Source: Streptomyces sp. SCSIO 30461 (GTDB taxonomy: Bacteria > Actinomycetota > Actinomycetes > Streptomycetales > Streptomycetaceae). From it: a stretch of 64,000 bases of DNA. Below the pieces are notes generated by a model. It did no database searches, was not told the origin of the DNA, and saw only the letters and a list, made by a program, of their open reading frames with translations. Positions 43,125-51,792 of the stretch are shown piece after piece (within the stretch, counting starts at the first letter, position 1; each line of letters begins with the position of its first letter). The translations under genes were made by a program, and so were the position numbers. The stretch lies in assembly GCF_037023745.1 (NCBI RefSeq), contig NZ_CP146101.1, positions 6,960,001-7,024,000 on the forward strand, given 5' to 3'.

Positions 43125-43898
43125 TCATTCTCCGCTGCCGTCGGTCTCCGGCTCTTGCCGGGCGGCGCCGGCCGGACGGACGACACCGGGATCCGAGCGG
43201 TCCGTCTCGGCGAGCAGGGCGCGCACCGTCGTCTCCATCACCCGGCGGGCTGCGTCCGGTTCCAGGCCGACGCTGCGCCAGTGGTGCCAGGCGCCCCACG
43301 AGGTCACCGCGTCCAGTCCGTCGACCACATCCGCCCGGCGGTCATCAGACAGGGTGTCGAGCTCCTGGGCGAACACCTCGGTCAGCCGCCTGCGGGCGAA
43401 CTCCGTCATCTGCCGCGTGACCTCGTGCACCCGCTCGGACACCTGCTCCATGCGCATCATCGTCAGCCGTGCCGGAGTGATCCACTCGAGGACGCGTGCC
43501 CGCTGCTCGACCAGCGCCGCCACCCGCTCGCCGCGCGGCCCCTCCGTCGGCAGCGGCCTGATCCGGGCGGCCAGCTGGTCCATCCGGCGGCCGATGGCGG
43601 TGTCCTGGAGCTGGGCCATGTCGGCGAAATGGTGGAACACCAGGCGCCGGGACACCCCGGCACGCTCGGCCACCCGATCCGCGGGGAACGTCGTGTGCCC
43701 CTCGTCGAGCAGGGCGAGCATCGCGTCGGCGATCTTCTCGCGGGTCTGCCGTCCGCGCTCGGTACGGCCGTCCTGGGCCCGCTCGCCGGATGCCGGGCTC
43801 CCGGCACGATCCGCGTCCGGACGTCCGCCCTGACGGCCGCCTTCCGGTGTCTGCCGAAGCGCCTGCTCCACTCGGTCCTCCCATCCCTGCGTTGACAT
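43125..43898 (-). CDS. TetR-family transcriptional regulator
   Basis: A 257-residue repressor. After an unusually long Arg/Gly-rich N-terminus (about 50 residues), the TetR helix-turn-helix reads TREKIADAMLALLDEGHTTF, then VAERAGVSRRLVFHHFADM. The C-terminal ligand domain includes ARLTMMRMEQVSERVHEV and a terminal charged tail. It diverges from an MMPL exporter gene 151 bp away with inverted repeats between, the classic layout for efflux control. The inducer is unknown. Confidence 0.92.
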   Translation of the reverse strand: MSTQGWEDRVEQALRQTPEGGRQGGRPDADRAGSPASGERAQDGRTERGRQTREKIADAMLALLDEGHTTFPADRVAERAGVSRRLVFHHFADMAQLQDTAIGRRMDQLAARIRPLPTEGPRGERVAALVEQRARVLEWITPARLTMMRMEQVSERVHEVTRQMTEFARRRLTEVFAQELDTLSDDRRADVVDGLDAVTSWGAWHHWRSVGLEPDAARRVMETTVRALLAETDRSDPGVVRPAGAARQEPETDGSGE

Positions 43899-43899
43899 T

Positions 43900-43954
43900 A
43901 TTGCACTTGCGATGCAATCGTACGGCTGCACGCAACTTGCACGCTGAGTGCAAG
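43900..43954. promoter_or_regulatory. Two inverted repeats, putative TetR operators
   Basis: ATTGCA-7-TGCAAT (43900-43918) and CTTGCAC-5-GTGCAAG (43936-43954) share the half-site TTGCA. They lie in the gap between the divergent TetR and MMPL genes, the first directly at the tetR start. Binding by the local TetR protein is inferred. Confidence 0.6.
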
Positions 43955-44049
43955 GACTTTGCCCGAGGTTCCCGGACGGCCGTCTCGAACGGCCCGCCCG
44001 GGAACCTCCGCACGAGGTCCAACGCCGCACGAGAGGGACGACTTTCCTG

Positions 44050-46407
44050 ATGCTCCTGTCCGTAGGGCGCTGGTGCGCCCGCAGACCCAAGCGGACCGTG
44101 GCCGCCTGGCTGCTGTTGATCCTCGCCTTGGCCGGCGCCCTGGGGGCGTACGGGCGGGTCACATCCGAGGCCGTGACCATCCCGGGCAGCGACAGCCAGG
44201 CCGCCCGCGACGCGGCCGATGTGTTCGCCGACGCGGCGTCCGGGCTCCAGCCCGTCGTGCTGTACACGGCGCCCGGCTCCCCCGCGCTCAGTGCCACCGC
44301 ACAGCGCGAGGCCATCGAGGAGTCGGCCCGTGCCATCAGGGACGTGGATCATGTCGTCGCCGTCACCACGCCTTTCGACCCGAAGGGGCGCAGTGCCCTC
44401 AGCGCCGACAAGCACACCGGGCAGCTCTTCGTGGAACTCGACGTCAGCGGCCGGGACATCACCGCCGAGACCACCCGGAGCATCACGGACGCCGCCGCTG
44501 CCGCCACGAAGGCGGGCATCGAGGTGACCGCGGGCGGCGATCTCGCCGCTGCTGTGGACAAGGGCAACGCCGGACACAGCGAGATCATCGGCCTCTCGGC
44601 GGCGTTCATCATCCTGGCCGTCGGCTTCGGCAGTCTGGTCGCGGCCGGGGTGCCGCTGCTCAACGGGGCGATCGGCCTGGCCATCTCGCTGTGTGCGATC
44701 GGCCTGCTGGGCCATGTGATGGACATGCCGTCCACCGGCACGACCATCGCGGCGATGATCGGCCTCGGCGTCGGCATCGACTACACCCTCTTCTGCCTCA
44801 CCCGGTTCCGCGAACTGCGGGCCGCCGGCGTCGGTGTGGAGGACGCCGCGGCGCGTACCACGGCCGGATCCGGCAAGGCCGTGGCCTTCGCCGGGTGCGC
44901 GGTGATCGCCGCCCTGGCCGGGTTGGCGCTGGGCGGTCTGCCGCTGCTGCAGGCGCTGGCACTCGCCCCGGGGATCGCCGTGCTGGTGGCCATGGCGGTG
45001 ACGCTCACCCTGCTGCCCGCGGTCCTCTCACTGCTCGGGCGGCAGCTCACACCGAAGGCGGCGAAGGCACCGAAGGCGCGGCGGCACGCCGCGAAGACCA
45101 ACGCGGACGCGGACGGAACGGCGGGACAGGAGGGCACGGAGCCGCCCGGCACCGGGCCGGTCGGGGAAGTGGAGCGCCCACGCGGCTGGGGCCGTATCGC
45201 CGAGTACGTGGCGGCCCGGCCGTGGCGCTGCCTGCTCGCGGGGCTCGCGCTGACCGGGGTGCTGGCCATACCCGCAGCGCAGTTGACGTTCGGTCAGCTC
45301 GACGCGGGCGACAAGAAGGCCGGGACGTCCAGTCGCGTCGCGTACGACCGGCTCAGCGACGCCTTCGGTCCCGGCGCCACCGGGCCCCTCCAGGTGGTGA
45401 CCACTCTGCCCACCCGAGCCTCCGGGCCGGACGACAGCCGGGTCACGGACCTGACCGCTGCCTTGCGGGCCACCGAAGGAGTCGCATCCGTCGGCCCCGC
45501 GCAACTGGACCCGGGTGCCACGCACGCACGCTGGCAGGTCACCCCCACCACCGCCCCCAGCGACCCGGCCACCGCCGACCTGGTGCACAGGCTGCGGGAC
45601 GAGACGCTGCCCACGGCCACCGAAGGCACCGGGCAAACGACCCATGTGGGCGGCCTCACGGCCGCGCAGGACGACATGAACGAGCGCCTGGCCCAGCGGA
45701 TGCCGCTGGTGGTGGGGTTCGTCCTCGCCGTCGCCGCGCTGCTGCTGCTCTTCGCCTTCCGCTCCCCGGTGATCGCGGTGAAGGCCGCGCTGATGAACGT
45801 GGTCTCGGTCGCCGCGTCCTACGGCGTGCTCACCGCGCTGTTCCAGTGGGGCTGGGGCGCGGAGCTGATGGGCCTCGAAGGAGCGGTGGCGATCCCCGGA
45901 TACGTGCCGCTGCTGATGTTCGCCGTGCTGTTCGGCCTGTCCATGGACTACGAGGTGTTCCTGCTCAGCGCGGTGCGCGCGGCATACCTCCGGGAGAAGG
46001 ACACCCGCCGGGCCGTGATCGCCGGTCTCGCCGGAACGGGGCGGATCATCACATCGGCCGCGCTGATCATGGTCAGTGTCTTCCTGAGCTACCTGCTCTC
46101 GGACGACGCCGTGGTGAAGATGTTCGGAATCGGCCTGGCCACGGCCGTCGCGCTGGACGCCACCGTGGTACGCGGGGTGCTCGTCCCGTCCACGATGGTG
46201 CTGCTCGGCCGCGCCAACTGGTGGCTGCCCGGGTGGCTGGACCGGCTGCTGCCGCACATGGCCATCGAGGACGACGGCCATGAGGACGCACCCGGCGACG
46301 CCCGCGAACCGGATCCGGGCCTCCGGCCGCCCGACAAGGCGCGCGACGGCGCGGACCTGGCGGGCACCGGCACGGGCCAGGGCACGAGCGCCGGGGGTGC
46401 TTCGTGA
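44050..46407 (+). CDS. MMPL-family RND transporter
   Basis: A 785-residue exporter of the MmpL/RND superfamily, with one N-terminal helix (about 15-37), a periplasmic-type domain and a first bundle of five helices (about 175-330) containing GLGVGIDYTLFCLTRFRE. A charged loop is followed by a second repeat, whose bundle has FGLSMDYEVFLLSAVR with the Asp-Tyr proton-relay pair, as in GLGVGIDY above. The duplication typical of MMPL is complete. Substrates in the family are lipids, siderophores or lipophilic toxins. Regulated probably by the divergent TetR. Its stop overlaps the next gene's GTG. Confidence 0.94.
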   Translation: MLLSVGRWCARRPKRTVAAWLLLILALAGALGAYGRVTSEAVTIPGSDSQAARDAADVFADAASGLQPVVLYTAPGSPALSATAQREAIEESARAIRDVDHVVAVTTPFDPKGRSALSADKHTGQLFVELDVSGRDITAETTRSITDAAAAATKAGIEVTAGGDLAAAVDKGNAGHSEIIGLSAAFIILAVGFGSLVAAGVPLLNGAIGLAISLCAIGLLGHVMDMPSTGTTIAAMIGLGVGIDYTLFCLTRFRELRAAGVGVEDAAARTTAGSGKAVAFAGCAVIAALAGLALGGLPLLQALALAPGIAVLVAMAVTLTLLPAVLSLLGRQLTPKAAKAPKARRHAAKTNADADGTAGQEGTEPPGTGPVGEVERPRGWGRIAEYVAARPWRCLLAGLALTGVLAIPAAQLTFGQLDAGDKKAGTSSRVAYDRLSDAFGPGATGPLQVVTTLPTRASGPDDSRVTDLTAALRATEGVASVGPAQLDPGATHARWQVTPTTAPSDPATADLVHRLRDETLPTATEGTGQTTHVGGLTAAQDDMNERLAQRMPLVVGFVLAVAALLLLFAFRSPVIAVKAALMNVVSVAASYGVLTALFQWGWGAELMGLEGAVAIPGYVPLLMFAVLFGLSMDYEVFLLSAVRAAYLREKDTRRAVIAGLAGTGRIITSAALIMVSVFLSYLLSDDAVVKMFGIGLATAVALDATVVRGVLVPSTMVLLGRANWWLPGWLDRLLPHMAIEDDGHEDAPGDAREPDPGLRPPDKARDGADLAGTGTGQGTSAGGAS

Positions 46408-47108
46408 AGCGGCCGAGTGACCTGCGCCTTCCCCGCCCGTTCAAGCGTCGGAAGCTGCTGTGGACCGGGGCGACGCTGAGCGTGGCGCTCGTCGCGCTGC
46501 CCGTCGCCGACCGGATGGCCGCGTCGGCCGCCGAGGAGCGGCTCGCCGACCGGATCGCGGGGCAGCAGAAGTCCGTGGTCGGCAGCCCCGAGGTGAGCAT
46601 CGATGCCTTCCCGTTCCTGCTGAGCAGCGCCGAGGGCACCTTCCCGAAGGTGGCGGTGCGGGCCGATGCCGTCACCGGAGACGGGCAGCCCGTGCAGGCG
46701 TCGCTGGAGCTGCGTGAGGTCAGCGAGAGCGGGAAGGGCGGCTATACGGCCGCGAGCGCGGACGCCCGGTTCACCGTGCCGCTGGACTCGCTGAGCGAGG
46801 GGCTGGGCGACGGTACGTCGCTTTCCGCGGAGGACGGGCGGCTGCGTATCGACCGGCAGATCTTCGGAATGCCGCTGACGATCCACGCCGAGCTACGGCT
46901 GTCAGGGCGGACCATCAGCATGGTGCCGGTCGCCGCGTCGTTCGCCGGCAGCCGGATCGACCCGTCGTCGCCGCGGATCACCGAGGCGTTCAAGGACCGC
47001 GAACGCACCGTTCCGGAGCTGCCCGTGGGCCTGGTGCCGACCCGGGTCGCGGTCACCGACGACGGAGTGGTGCTGTACGCCGGCGCGAAGAACGTACCGC
47101 TGGCCTGA
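46404..47108 (+). CDS. LmeA-like (DUF2993) lipid-binding protein
   Basis: A 234-residue protein anchored or exported by one N-terminal helix (LLWTGATLSVALVALPVAD). The body shows the DUF2993/LmeA pattern ERLADRIAGQQ, PEVSIDAFPFLLS and a beta-rich rest ending RVAVTDDGVVLYAGA. LmeA binds phospholipid in mycobacteria and is linked to lipoglycan elongation. GTG start overlaps the MMPL stop (GTGA), so the two are translationally coupled and may handle the same lipid. Confidence 0.85.
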   Translation: MKRPSDLRLPRPFKRRKLLWTGATLSVALVALPVADRMAASAAEERLADRIAGQQKSVVGSPEVSIDAFPFLLSSAEGTFPKVAVRADAVTGDGQPVQASLELREVSESGKGGYTAASADARFTVPLDSLSEGLGDGTSLSAEDGRLRIDRQIFGMPLTIHAELRLSGRTISMVPVAASFAGSRIDPSSPRITEAFKDRERTVPELPVGLVPTRVAVTDDGVVLYAGAKNVPLA

Positions 47109-47112
47109 CCGG

Positions 47113-47160
47113 GCGCCCCGGCATCTGCGCCCCGGCACCGGGGTGCAGGTGCCGGGGCGC
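47113..47160 (+). terminator. Inverted repeat after LmeA-like gene
   Basis: GCGCCCCGGCA (47113-47123) pairs with TGCCGGGGCGC (47150-47160), 11 bp. Part of the loop can form an alternative hairpin. Confidence 0.6.
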
Positions 47161-47177
47161 TGGGCGGAATACGCACC

Positions 47178-47211
47178 GGGTCATGCCGGTGGGGTGTATC
47201 CGGCATGACCC
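47178..47211. terminator. Second hairpin, shared with the convergent permease gene
   Basis: A 12-bp perfect inverted repeat, GGGTCATGCCGG (47178-47189) with CCGGCATGACCC (47200-47211), in the gap between convergent genes. Confidence 0.7.
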
Positions 47212-47276
47212 GATGGCCGCTGCGGGGAGCGATCCATGGGGTGGGCGCGCCATGAGGAGGGCCCTGTGAGCAAGCT

Positions 47277-48740
47277 CTACTTCGCGGCGTCCACCGGTTC
47301 GTGGACGGCGTCCGCCGATGCGGGGCGGCCACGCTCGCCGAGCTGCGGGTTGCGGCTCCTGAGCACCGCCCAGCCGACCGCCAGACCCACGCCCCAGACG
47401 GCACCCACGATCAGGGAGATCAGGCCGTCCTTGTCGAGCGCGATCATGACGGTGACACCGAGTAGGAAGAGCAGCGCGATCCAGCTTCCGACCGAGCCGC
47501 CGGGGGCCGGGAACGAGGAGGCGGGCAGCCTGCCCTGCTTGACCGCGCGCCGGTAGCGGATGTGGCTGATGAGGATCATCAGCCAGGTCCAGATACCGGC
47601 CGCGGTGGCCACCGAGACGACGTAGCCGAACGCCTTCTCCGGGACCAGGTAGTTCAGGACCACACCGAGACCCATGAGGGCCACGGAGATGGTGATGCCG
47701 ACGGCAGGGGTCTTGCGGGAGTTGAGCTTCCCGAAGGACTGCGGGGCCTCGCCGTTGGACGCCAGGCCGCGCAGCATACGGCCGGTGGAGTACATACCGG
47801 AGTTGCAGGACGACAGCGCCGCGGTCAGCACCACGAAGTTGACGATACCGGCGGCGAGCGGAATCCCGATCTTGTCGAAAGCGTGCACGAACGGGCTCTC
47901 ACCGGCGTGGAACTCGGTCCACTTGACGACGGAGAGGATCACGAGCAGCGCGCCGACATAGAAGACGATGATGCGCCAGGGCAGCGTGTTGATCGCCTTG
48001 GGCAGGGTCTTCTCCGGGTTCTCCGACTCGCCCGCGGTGACGCCGACCAGTTCGACGGCGAGATAGGCGAACATGACCCCCTGAAGGGTCATCAGGCTGG
48101 AGCCGATGCCGTTCGGGAAGATGCCGTCGTGGGACCAGAGGTTGGAGACGGCTGCGGTGTCACCGGCGTCGGAGAAGCCCAGGGTGAGCACGCCGAGACC
48201 GATCACTATCATGCCGATGATCGCGGTGACCTTGACCATCGAGAACCAGAACTCGACCTCACCGAAGATCTTCACCGAGATCAGGTTGACGCCGAAGAGC
48301 ACCACGAGGAAGGCCAGGGCGCTGACCCATTGGGGAATGCTCGGGAACCAGTAGTGCACGTAGATGGCGGCTGCGGTCAGCTCGGCCATACCGGTGACGA
48401 CCCACATCAGCCAGTAGGTCCAGCCGGTGACATACCCGAAGAACGGGCCGAGGAACTCACGGGCGTACTCCGCGAAGGATCCGGAGACAGGCCGGTAGAG
48501 GAGCAGCTCGCCGAGCGCTCGCATGATGAAGAAGATGATCCCGCCGGCGAGGGCGTACATCAGGATGATGCTGGGGCCGGCCTTCTCGATGTTGGCTCCG
48601 GCTCCCATGAAGAGGCCCACGCCGATGGCGCCGCCGATGGCGATCATCTGGACCTGCCTGCTGCCGAGCCCGCGCTCGTAGCCTTCCTGCGGAGCCCCCC
48701 CGGCCGTGCCGGCGTGCTCGTCGACCTGCAACGAGGTCAT
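47277..48740 (-). CDS. Amino-acid permease (GabP/AnsP-like, AAT family)
   Basis: A 487-residue, 12-helix transporter of the amino-acid permease family. The N-terminal signature RQVQMIAIGGAIGVGLFMGA and the GTA-type EYAREFLGPFFGYVTGWTYW block are diagnostic for this subgroup, which takes up GABA, asparagine, proline or aromatic amino acids. The precise substrate is not predictable. The ATG at 48740 has a weak upstream site. The gene ends near two hairpins shared with the convergent LmeA-like gene. Confidence 0.92.
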   Translation of the reverse strand: MTSLQVDEHAGTAGGAPQEGYERGLGSRQVQMIAIGGAIGVGLFMGAGANIEKAGPSIILMYALAGGIIFFIMRALGELLLYRPVSGSFAEYAREFLGPFFGYVTGWTYWLMWVVTGMAELTAAAIYVHYWFPSIPQWVSALAFLVVLFGVNLISVKIFGEVEFWFSMVKVTAIIGMIVIGLGVLTLGFSDAGDTAAVSNLWSHDGIFPNGIGSSLMTLQGVMFAYLAVELVGVTAGESENPEKTLPKAINTLPWRIIVFYVGALLVILSVVKWTEFHAGESPFVHAFDKIGIPLAAGIVNFVVLTAALSSCNSGMYSTGRMLRGLASNGEAPQSFGKLNSRKTPAVGITISVALMGLGVVLNYLVPEKAFGYVVSVATAAGIWTWLMILISHIRYRRAVKQGRLPASSFPAPGGSVGSWIALLFLLGVTVMIALDKDGLISLIVGAVWGVGLAVGWAVLRSRNPQLGERGRPASADAVHEPVDAAK

Positions 48741-49175
48741 GGTGGTGCGCCTTTCTCCATTCTGAAGCCGCTGCGCCGCATGACGACGTGACTGCGGATC
48801 AGGCCCTGATCCCCCTGGATATGACTGGAGTGCCGCCGGCGGTCTGCCGGTCGAAGCGCCCCCGGGCACATGGGTGGCGCGCACGGGCGGTCGTGAAGAT
48901 CTATCACGCACGGCGGGGTCATCACTGCGGGTGATTGTGGCGCAGGCCACAAGAAGAACCGGACACAAGAGACGCGAAACCATAAACCCGGGTGATCGAA
49001 TAACGCGATCGTTATCCGGATTTGAGCGTCCGCTGAGCGAACGGACGATAACGCTGCGGAGTCGCGCAGGTCACGACCTGATCACTCGAAACAGGACACA
49101 AGCCGCGAGCCTGCCGTCGCGGCGGCGCGAGGCCCCCGCCCGCGGGCGACTCGACATGACGGGTGCGGCGTCGGC
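48741..49175. promoter_or_regulatory. Permease upstream region with three inverted repeats
   Basis: A 435-bp stretch without a convincing gene. It holds ATCAC-5-GTGAT (48921-48935), TTGTGG-6-CCACAA (48935-48952) and ATAACG-4-CGTTAT (49000-49015), with a second CGATAACG near 49046. The AT content near 48950-49060 is higher than average. They probably belong to the permease promoter; no regulator can be named. Confidence 0.4.
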
Positions 49176-49245
49176 GTCACGGCGCGAGCGTCACGGCGCG
49201 AGCGTCACGGCGCGAGCGTCACGGCGCGAGCGTCACGGCGCGAGC
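49176..49245. repeat. 14-bp tandem repeat, five exact units
   Basis: GTCACGGCGCGAGC is repeated five times without change (49176-49189, then every 14 bp to 49245). The last unit contains the stop codon and final codons (Leu-Ala-Pro) of the DUF2017 gene, so the array is a multiplication of that gene's 3' end. Confidence 0.92.
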
Positions 49246-49826
49246 GTTTCGATGAGCGTCTCCTGCAGCGCCCCGAGCCAGAGGTACGCCATCACCATCG
49301 GCTTGCGCGGATCGGAGTCCGGCAGCCGGTACAGCTCGCCGCTCTCGTCCTCGTCGGAGACCTCGAGCCGGGTGCCGATGGTCAGCCGCAGGTCGTTGAG
49401 CGCACCCAGCCAGTGCAGACAGTCGGCGGCGGTCAGCTTGAGGATCGCGCCACCCTCGCCGGTGGCGGTGAGAGCGTCGAGGCTGCGCACCACGGCCAGG
49501 GCGTCATTCCGCTTGCGGGTGCGCAGGTCGTTCTCCGTGTAGCGCCTGAACTCGGCGCAGTACTCGCGCAGTTCACGGTCCGGTTCATCGTCCCCCGGCT
49601 CTCCGTAGGCATCCGGGAACAGCCGGGCCAGCGCGGGATCGGCGGGCGGCTCGCTCGGGCCCTCGGCGAACAGCGCGGCCAGCGGGTCCTCACCCTTGGC
49701 CGGCTCCTCGCCCGGTCCGATGAGTTCGAGCAGCTGCACGGCGAGCGAGCGCAGGATGGAGATCTCGACCTCGTCGAGCGCGACGGCCGCGCCGCCACCC
49801 GGCAGCGCCTCGAAGCGGCCGGCCAT
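49233..49826 (-). CDS. DUF2017 family protein
   Basis: A 197-residue cytoplasmic helical protein, the partner gene of clpS in most actinobacteria. It begins [37 protein letters not shown] and ends AYLWLGALQETLIETLAP. Function unknown; a link to Clp proteolysis is suggested by constant adjacency. Its ATG overlaps the clpS stop (TGATG), so the two are translationally coupled. Confidence 0.92.
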   Translation of the reverse strand: MAGRFEALPGGGAAVALDEVEISILRSLAVQLLELIGPGEEPAKGEDPLAALFAEGPSEPPADPALARLFPDAYGEPGDDEPDRELREYCAEFRRYTENDLRTRKRNDALAVVRSLDALTATGEGGAILKLTAADCLHWLGALNDLRLTIGTRLEVSDEDESGELYRLPDSDPRKPMVMAYLWLGALQETLIETLAP

Positions 49827-50137
49827 CAGGCGCGGTCCTGGGAGAGCGTGGCCCACAGCCCGTAGCCGTGCATGGCCTGCACATCGCGCTCCATCTCCTC
49901 GCGGCTGCCGCTGGAGACGATGGCGCGGCCCTTGTGGTGGACATCCAGCATCAGCTTGTGCGCCTTGTCCTTGGAGTAGCCGAAGTAGGCCTGGAACACG
50001 TAGGTGACATAGCTCATCAGGTTGACCGGGTCGTTATGCACGACCGTCACCCACGGAACGTCGGGTTCGGGTACGGCGAAGGTCTCCTCGGCCGATTGGG
50101 GACGCTCGATCTCGGTGGGCACAGTCACTCCACCCAT
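49826..50137 (-). CDS. clpS: ClpS adaptor protein
   Basis: A 103-residue N-end-rule adaptor that delivers substrates to ClpC/ClpA-ClpP. The core [16 protein letters not shown] holds the substrate-pocket Asn-Asp, followed by [17 protein letters not shown] and the last strand [11 protein letters not shown]. The N-terminal tail needed to regulate Clp is present. Start choice is uncertain: ATG at 50137, or GTG at 50122, which has GGTGGAG at better spacing. Confidence 0.94.
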   Translation of the reverse strand: MGGVTVPTEIERPQSAEETFAVPEPDVPWVTVVHNDPVNLMSYVTYVFQAYFGYSKDKAHKLMLDVHHKGRAIVSSGSREEMERDVQAMHGYGLWATLSQDRA

Positions 50138-50269
50138 GCTGCCACCCGAGGGTGCCCGTCGCACAAACGACCCCCGCGATTCGCCGCCGACCGTGCCGGA
50201 ACCATGTCAGGACCGACCGGAACGGACCGCCGTCCTGACACCTGTCCTCCGTACCCCTCCGCGAGATCT

Positions 50270-50298
50270 CGTCAGTTTGACGAAATGTGCGCTAGCAT
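50270..50298 (+). promoter_or_regulatory. pncB promoter with palindrome, probably leaderless mRNA
   Basis: TAGCAT at 50293-50298 lies only 6 nt before the pncB ATG, the spacing of a leaderless transcript. The palindrome CGTCA-GTT-TGACG (50270-50282) covers the -35 position, a place for a repressor of NAD genes such as NrtR; that is inference. Confidence 0.45.
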
Positions 50299-50304
50299 CA
50301 GGCC

Positions 50305-51636
50305 ATGGACACCGCGGATCTGAGGCCGCAGGTCGACGTACCGTCGACCGCGCTCTTCACCGACCAGTACGAGTTCACGATGCTCCAGGCGGCTCTCAAA
50401 GCCGGCACGGCCGAGCGCCGCTCGGTCTTCGAGGTCTTCACCCGCCGACTGCCCGCGGGCCGCCGCTACGGCGTGGTCGCCGGCACCGGGCGGGTCCTGG
50501 ACGCCGTGCGCAACTTCCGCTTCGACCCCGATGTACTCGGCTTCCTCCGCGATCGGGGCATCGTGGACGAGCCGACCCTGGACTGGCTCTCCGGCTACCG
50601 CTTCAGCGGCGACATCCTGGGCTATCCGGAGGGCGAGATCTACTTCCCGGGCTCGCCGATCCTGCGGGTCGAGGGCTCCTTCGCCGAGTGCGTGCTGCTG
50701 GAGACGGTGATCCTCTCGATCCTCAACCACGACTCGGCCATCGCCGCCGCGGCCTCCCGGATGTCCAGCGCCGCCGGTGGCCGGCGGCTCATGGAGATGG
50801 GCGCCCGGCGCACCCACGAGCTGGCCGCCGTCGCCGCCTCGCGTGCCGCGTACATCGGGGGCTTCGACTCCACGTCCGACCTCGCTGCGGGCTTCCGCTA
50901 CGGAATCCCGACCGTCGGCACCAGCGCCCACGCCTTCACCCTGCTGCACGACACCGAGCGGGACGCCTTCCGCGCCCAGGTGGACTCACTCGGCGGCGGC
51001 ACGACGCTGCTGGTGGACACGTACGACGTCGCCGAGGCCGTCCGCACCGCCGTGGAGATCACCGGCACCGGGCCCGGTGCGGTGCGGATCGACTCCGGAA
51101 ACCTGCTGCTGGTCGCCCACCGGGTGCGGCAGCAGCTGGACGAGCTGGGCGCCCGGGACACCAGGATCGTGGTGACCTCGGACCTGGACGAGTACGCGAT
51201 CGCCTCGCTGGCCGCCGCGCCGGTGGACGCCTATGGAGTGGGCACCCAATTGGTCACCGGCAGCGGGCAGCCGACCTGCTCCATGGTCTACAAGCTGGTG
51301 GCCCGCGCCACCTCGGCCGACCCCGGGGCACCGCTGCTGCCGGTGGCCAAGAAGTCCACCGCGGGGAAGCAGTCGGTCGGCGGCCGCAAGTGGGCCGCCC
51401 GCCGGCGCGACGCCCAAGGTGTGGCCGAGGCGGAGGTGCTGGGCACCGGACCGCTGCCGCCGGAGTTCGAGGGCGGGCAGCTGCTGGTCGAACTGGTCAA
51501 GAGCGGTGAGGTGGTCGGCGAGGAGCCGCTGGATGCGGCGCGCGAGCGGCACCGGGCGGCCCGTGAGGCACTGCCGCTGTCGGCGGTGCAGCTGTCCCGC
51601 GGCGAGCCGGTGATCCCCACCGAGTACATCGGATGA
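50305..51636 (+). CDS. pncB: Nicotinate phosphoribosyltransferase
   Basis: A 443-residue enzyme of the Preiss-Handler NAD salvage route, converting nicotinate, PRPP and ATP to nicotinate mononucleotide. Motifs are ALFTDQYEFTMLQAAL at the start, SFAECVLLET, GTSAHAF with the autophosphorylated-type His, and VRIDSGNLL for PRPP binding. Length is normal for the actinobacterial form. A nicotinamidase gene follows 156 bp downstream on the same strand, giving a salvage pair. Confidence 0.96.
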   Translation: MDTADLRPQVDVPSTALFTDQYEFTMLQAALKAGTAERRSVFEVFTRRLPAGRRYGVVAGTGRVLDAVRNFRFDPDVLGFLRDRGIVDEPTLDWLSGYRFSGDILGYPEGEIYFPGSPILRVEGSFAECVLLETVILSILNHDSAIAAAASRMSSAAGGRRLMEMGARRTHELAAVAASRAAYIGGFDSTSDLAAGFRYGIPTVGTSAHAFTLLHDTERDAFRAQVDSLGGGTTLLVDTYDVAEAVRTAVEITGTGPGAVRIDSGNLLLVAHRVRQQLDELGARDTRIVVTSDLDEYAIASLAAAPVDAYGVGTQLVTGSGQPTCSMVYKLVARATSADPGAPLLPVAKKSTAGKQSVGGRKWAARRRDAQGVAEAEVLGTGPLPPEFEGGQLLVELVKSGEVVGEEPLDAARERHRAAREALPLSAVQLSRGEPVIPTEYIG

Positions 51637-51792
51637 CGTACTGCGGATGATCGGACGAACGCCGTCTCCCGTACCGCGTCCGAAGTCTCTACCCTCGAAA
51701 CCGTCGCACGCCCCGCACCGTCCCGCCCATCGGACCACACCACCGCCCGTCGAACCGCCCCGCAGCCGGCCCCCACAGCGAAGGAAACCGCC

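Noticed and set aside
43959..46283. 774-codon alternative frame inside the MMPL gene
   Set aside because: Arg/Gly/Ala-rich with no membrane helices; the other frame shows complete MMPL repeats.
49176..49245. CRISPR-like array
   Set aside because: Units are 14 bp and contiguous without spacers; it is a tandem repeat.
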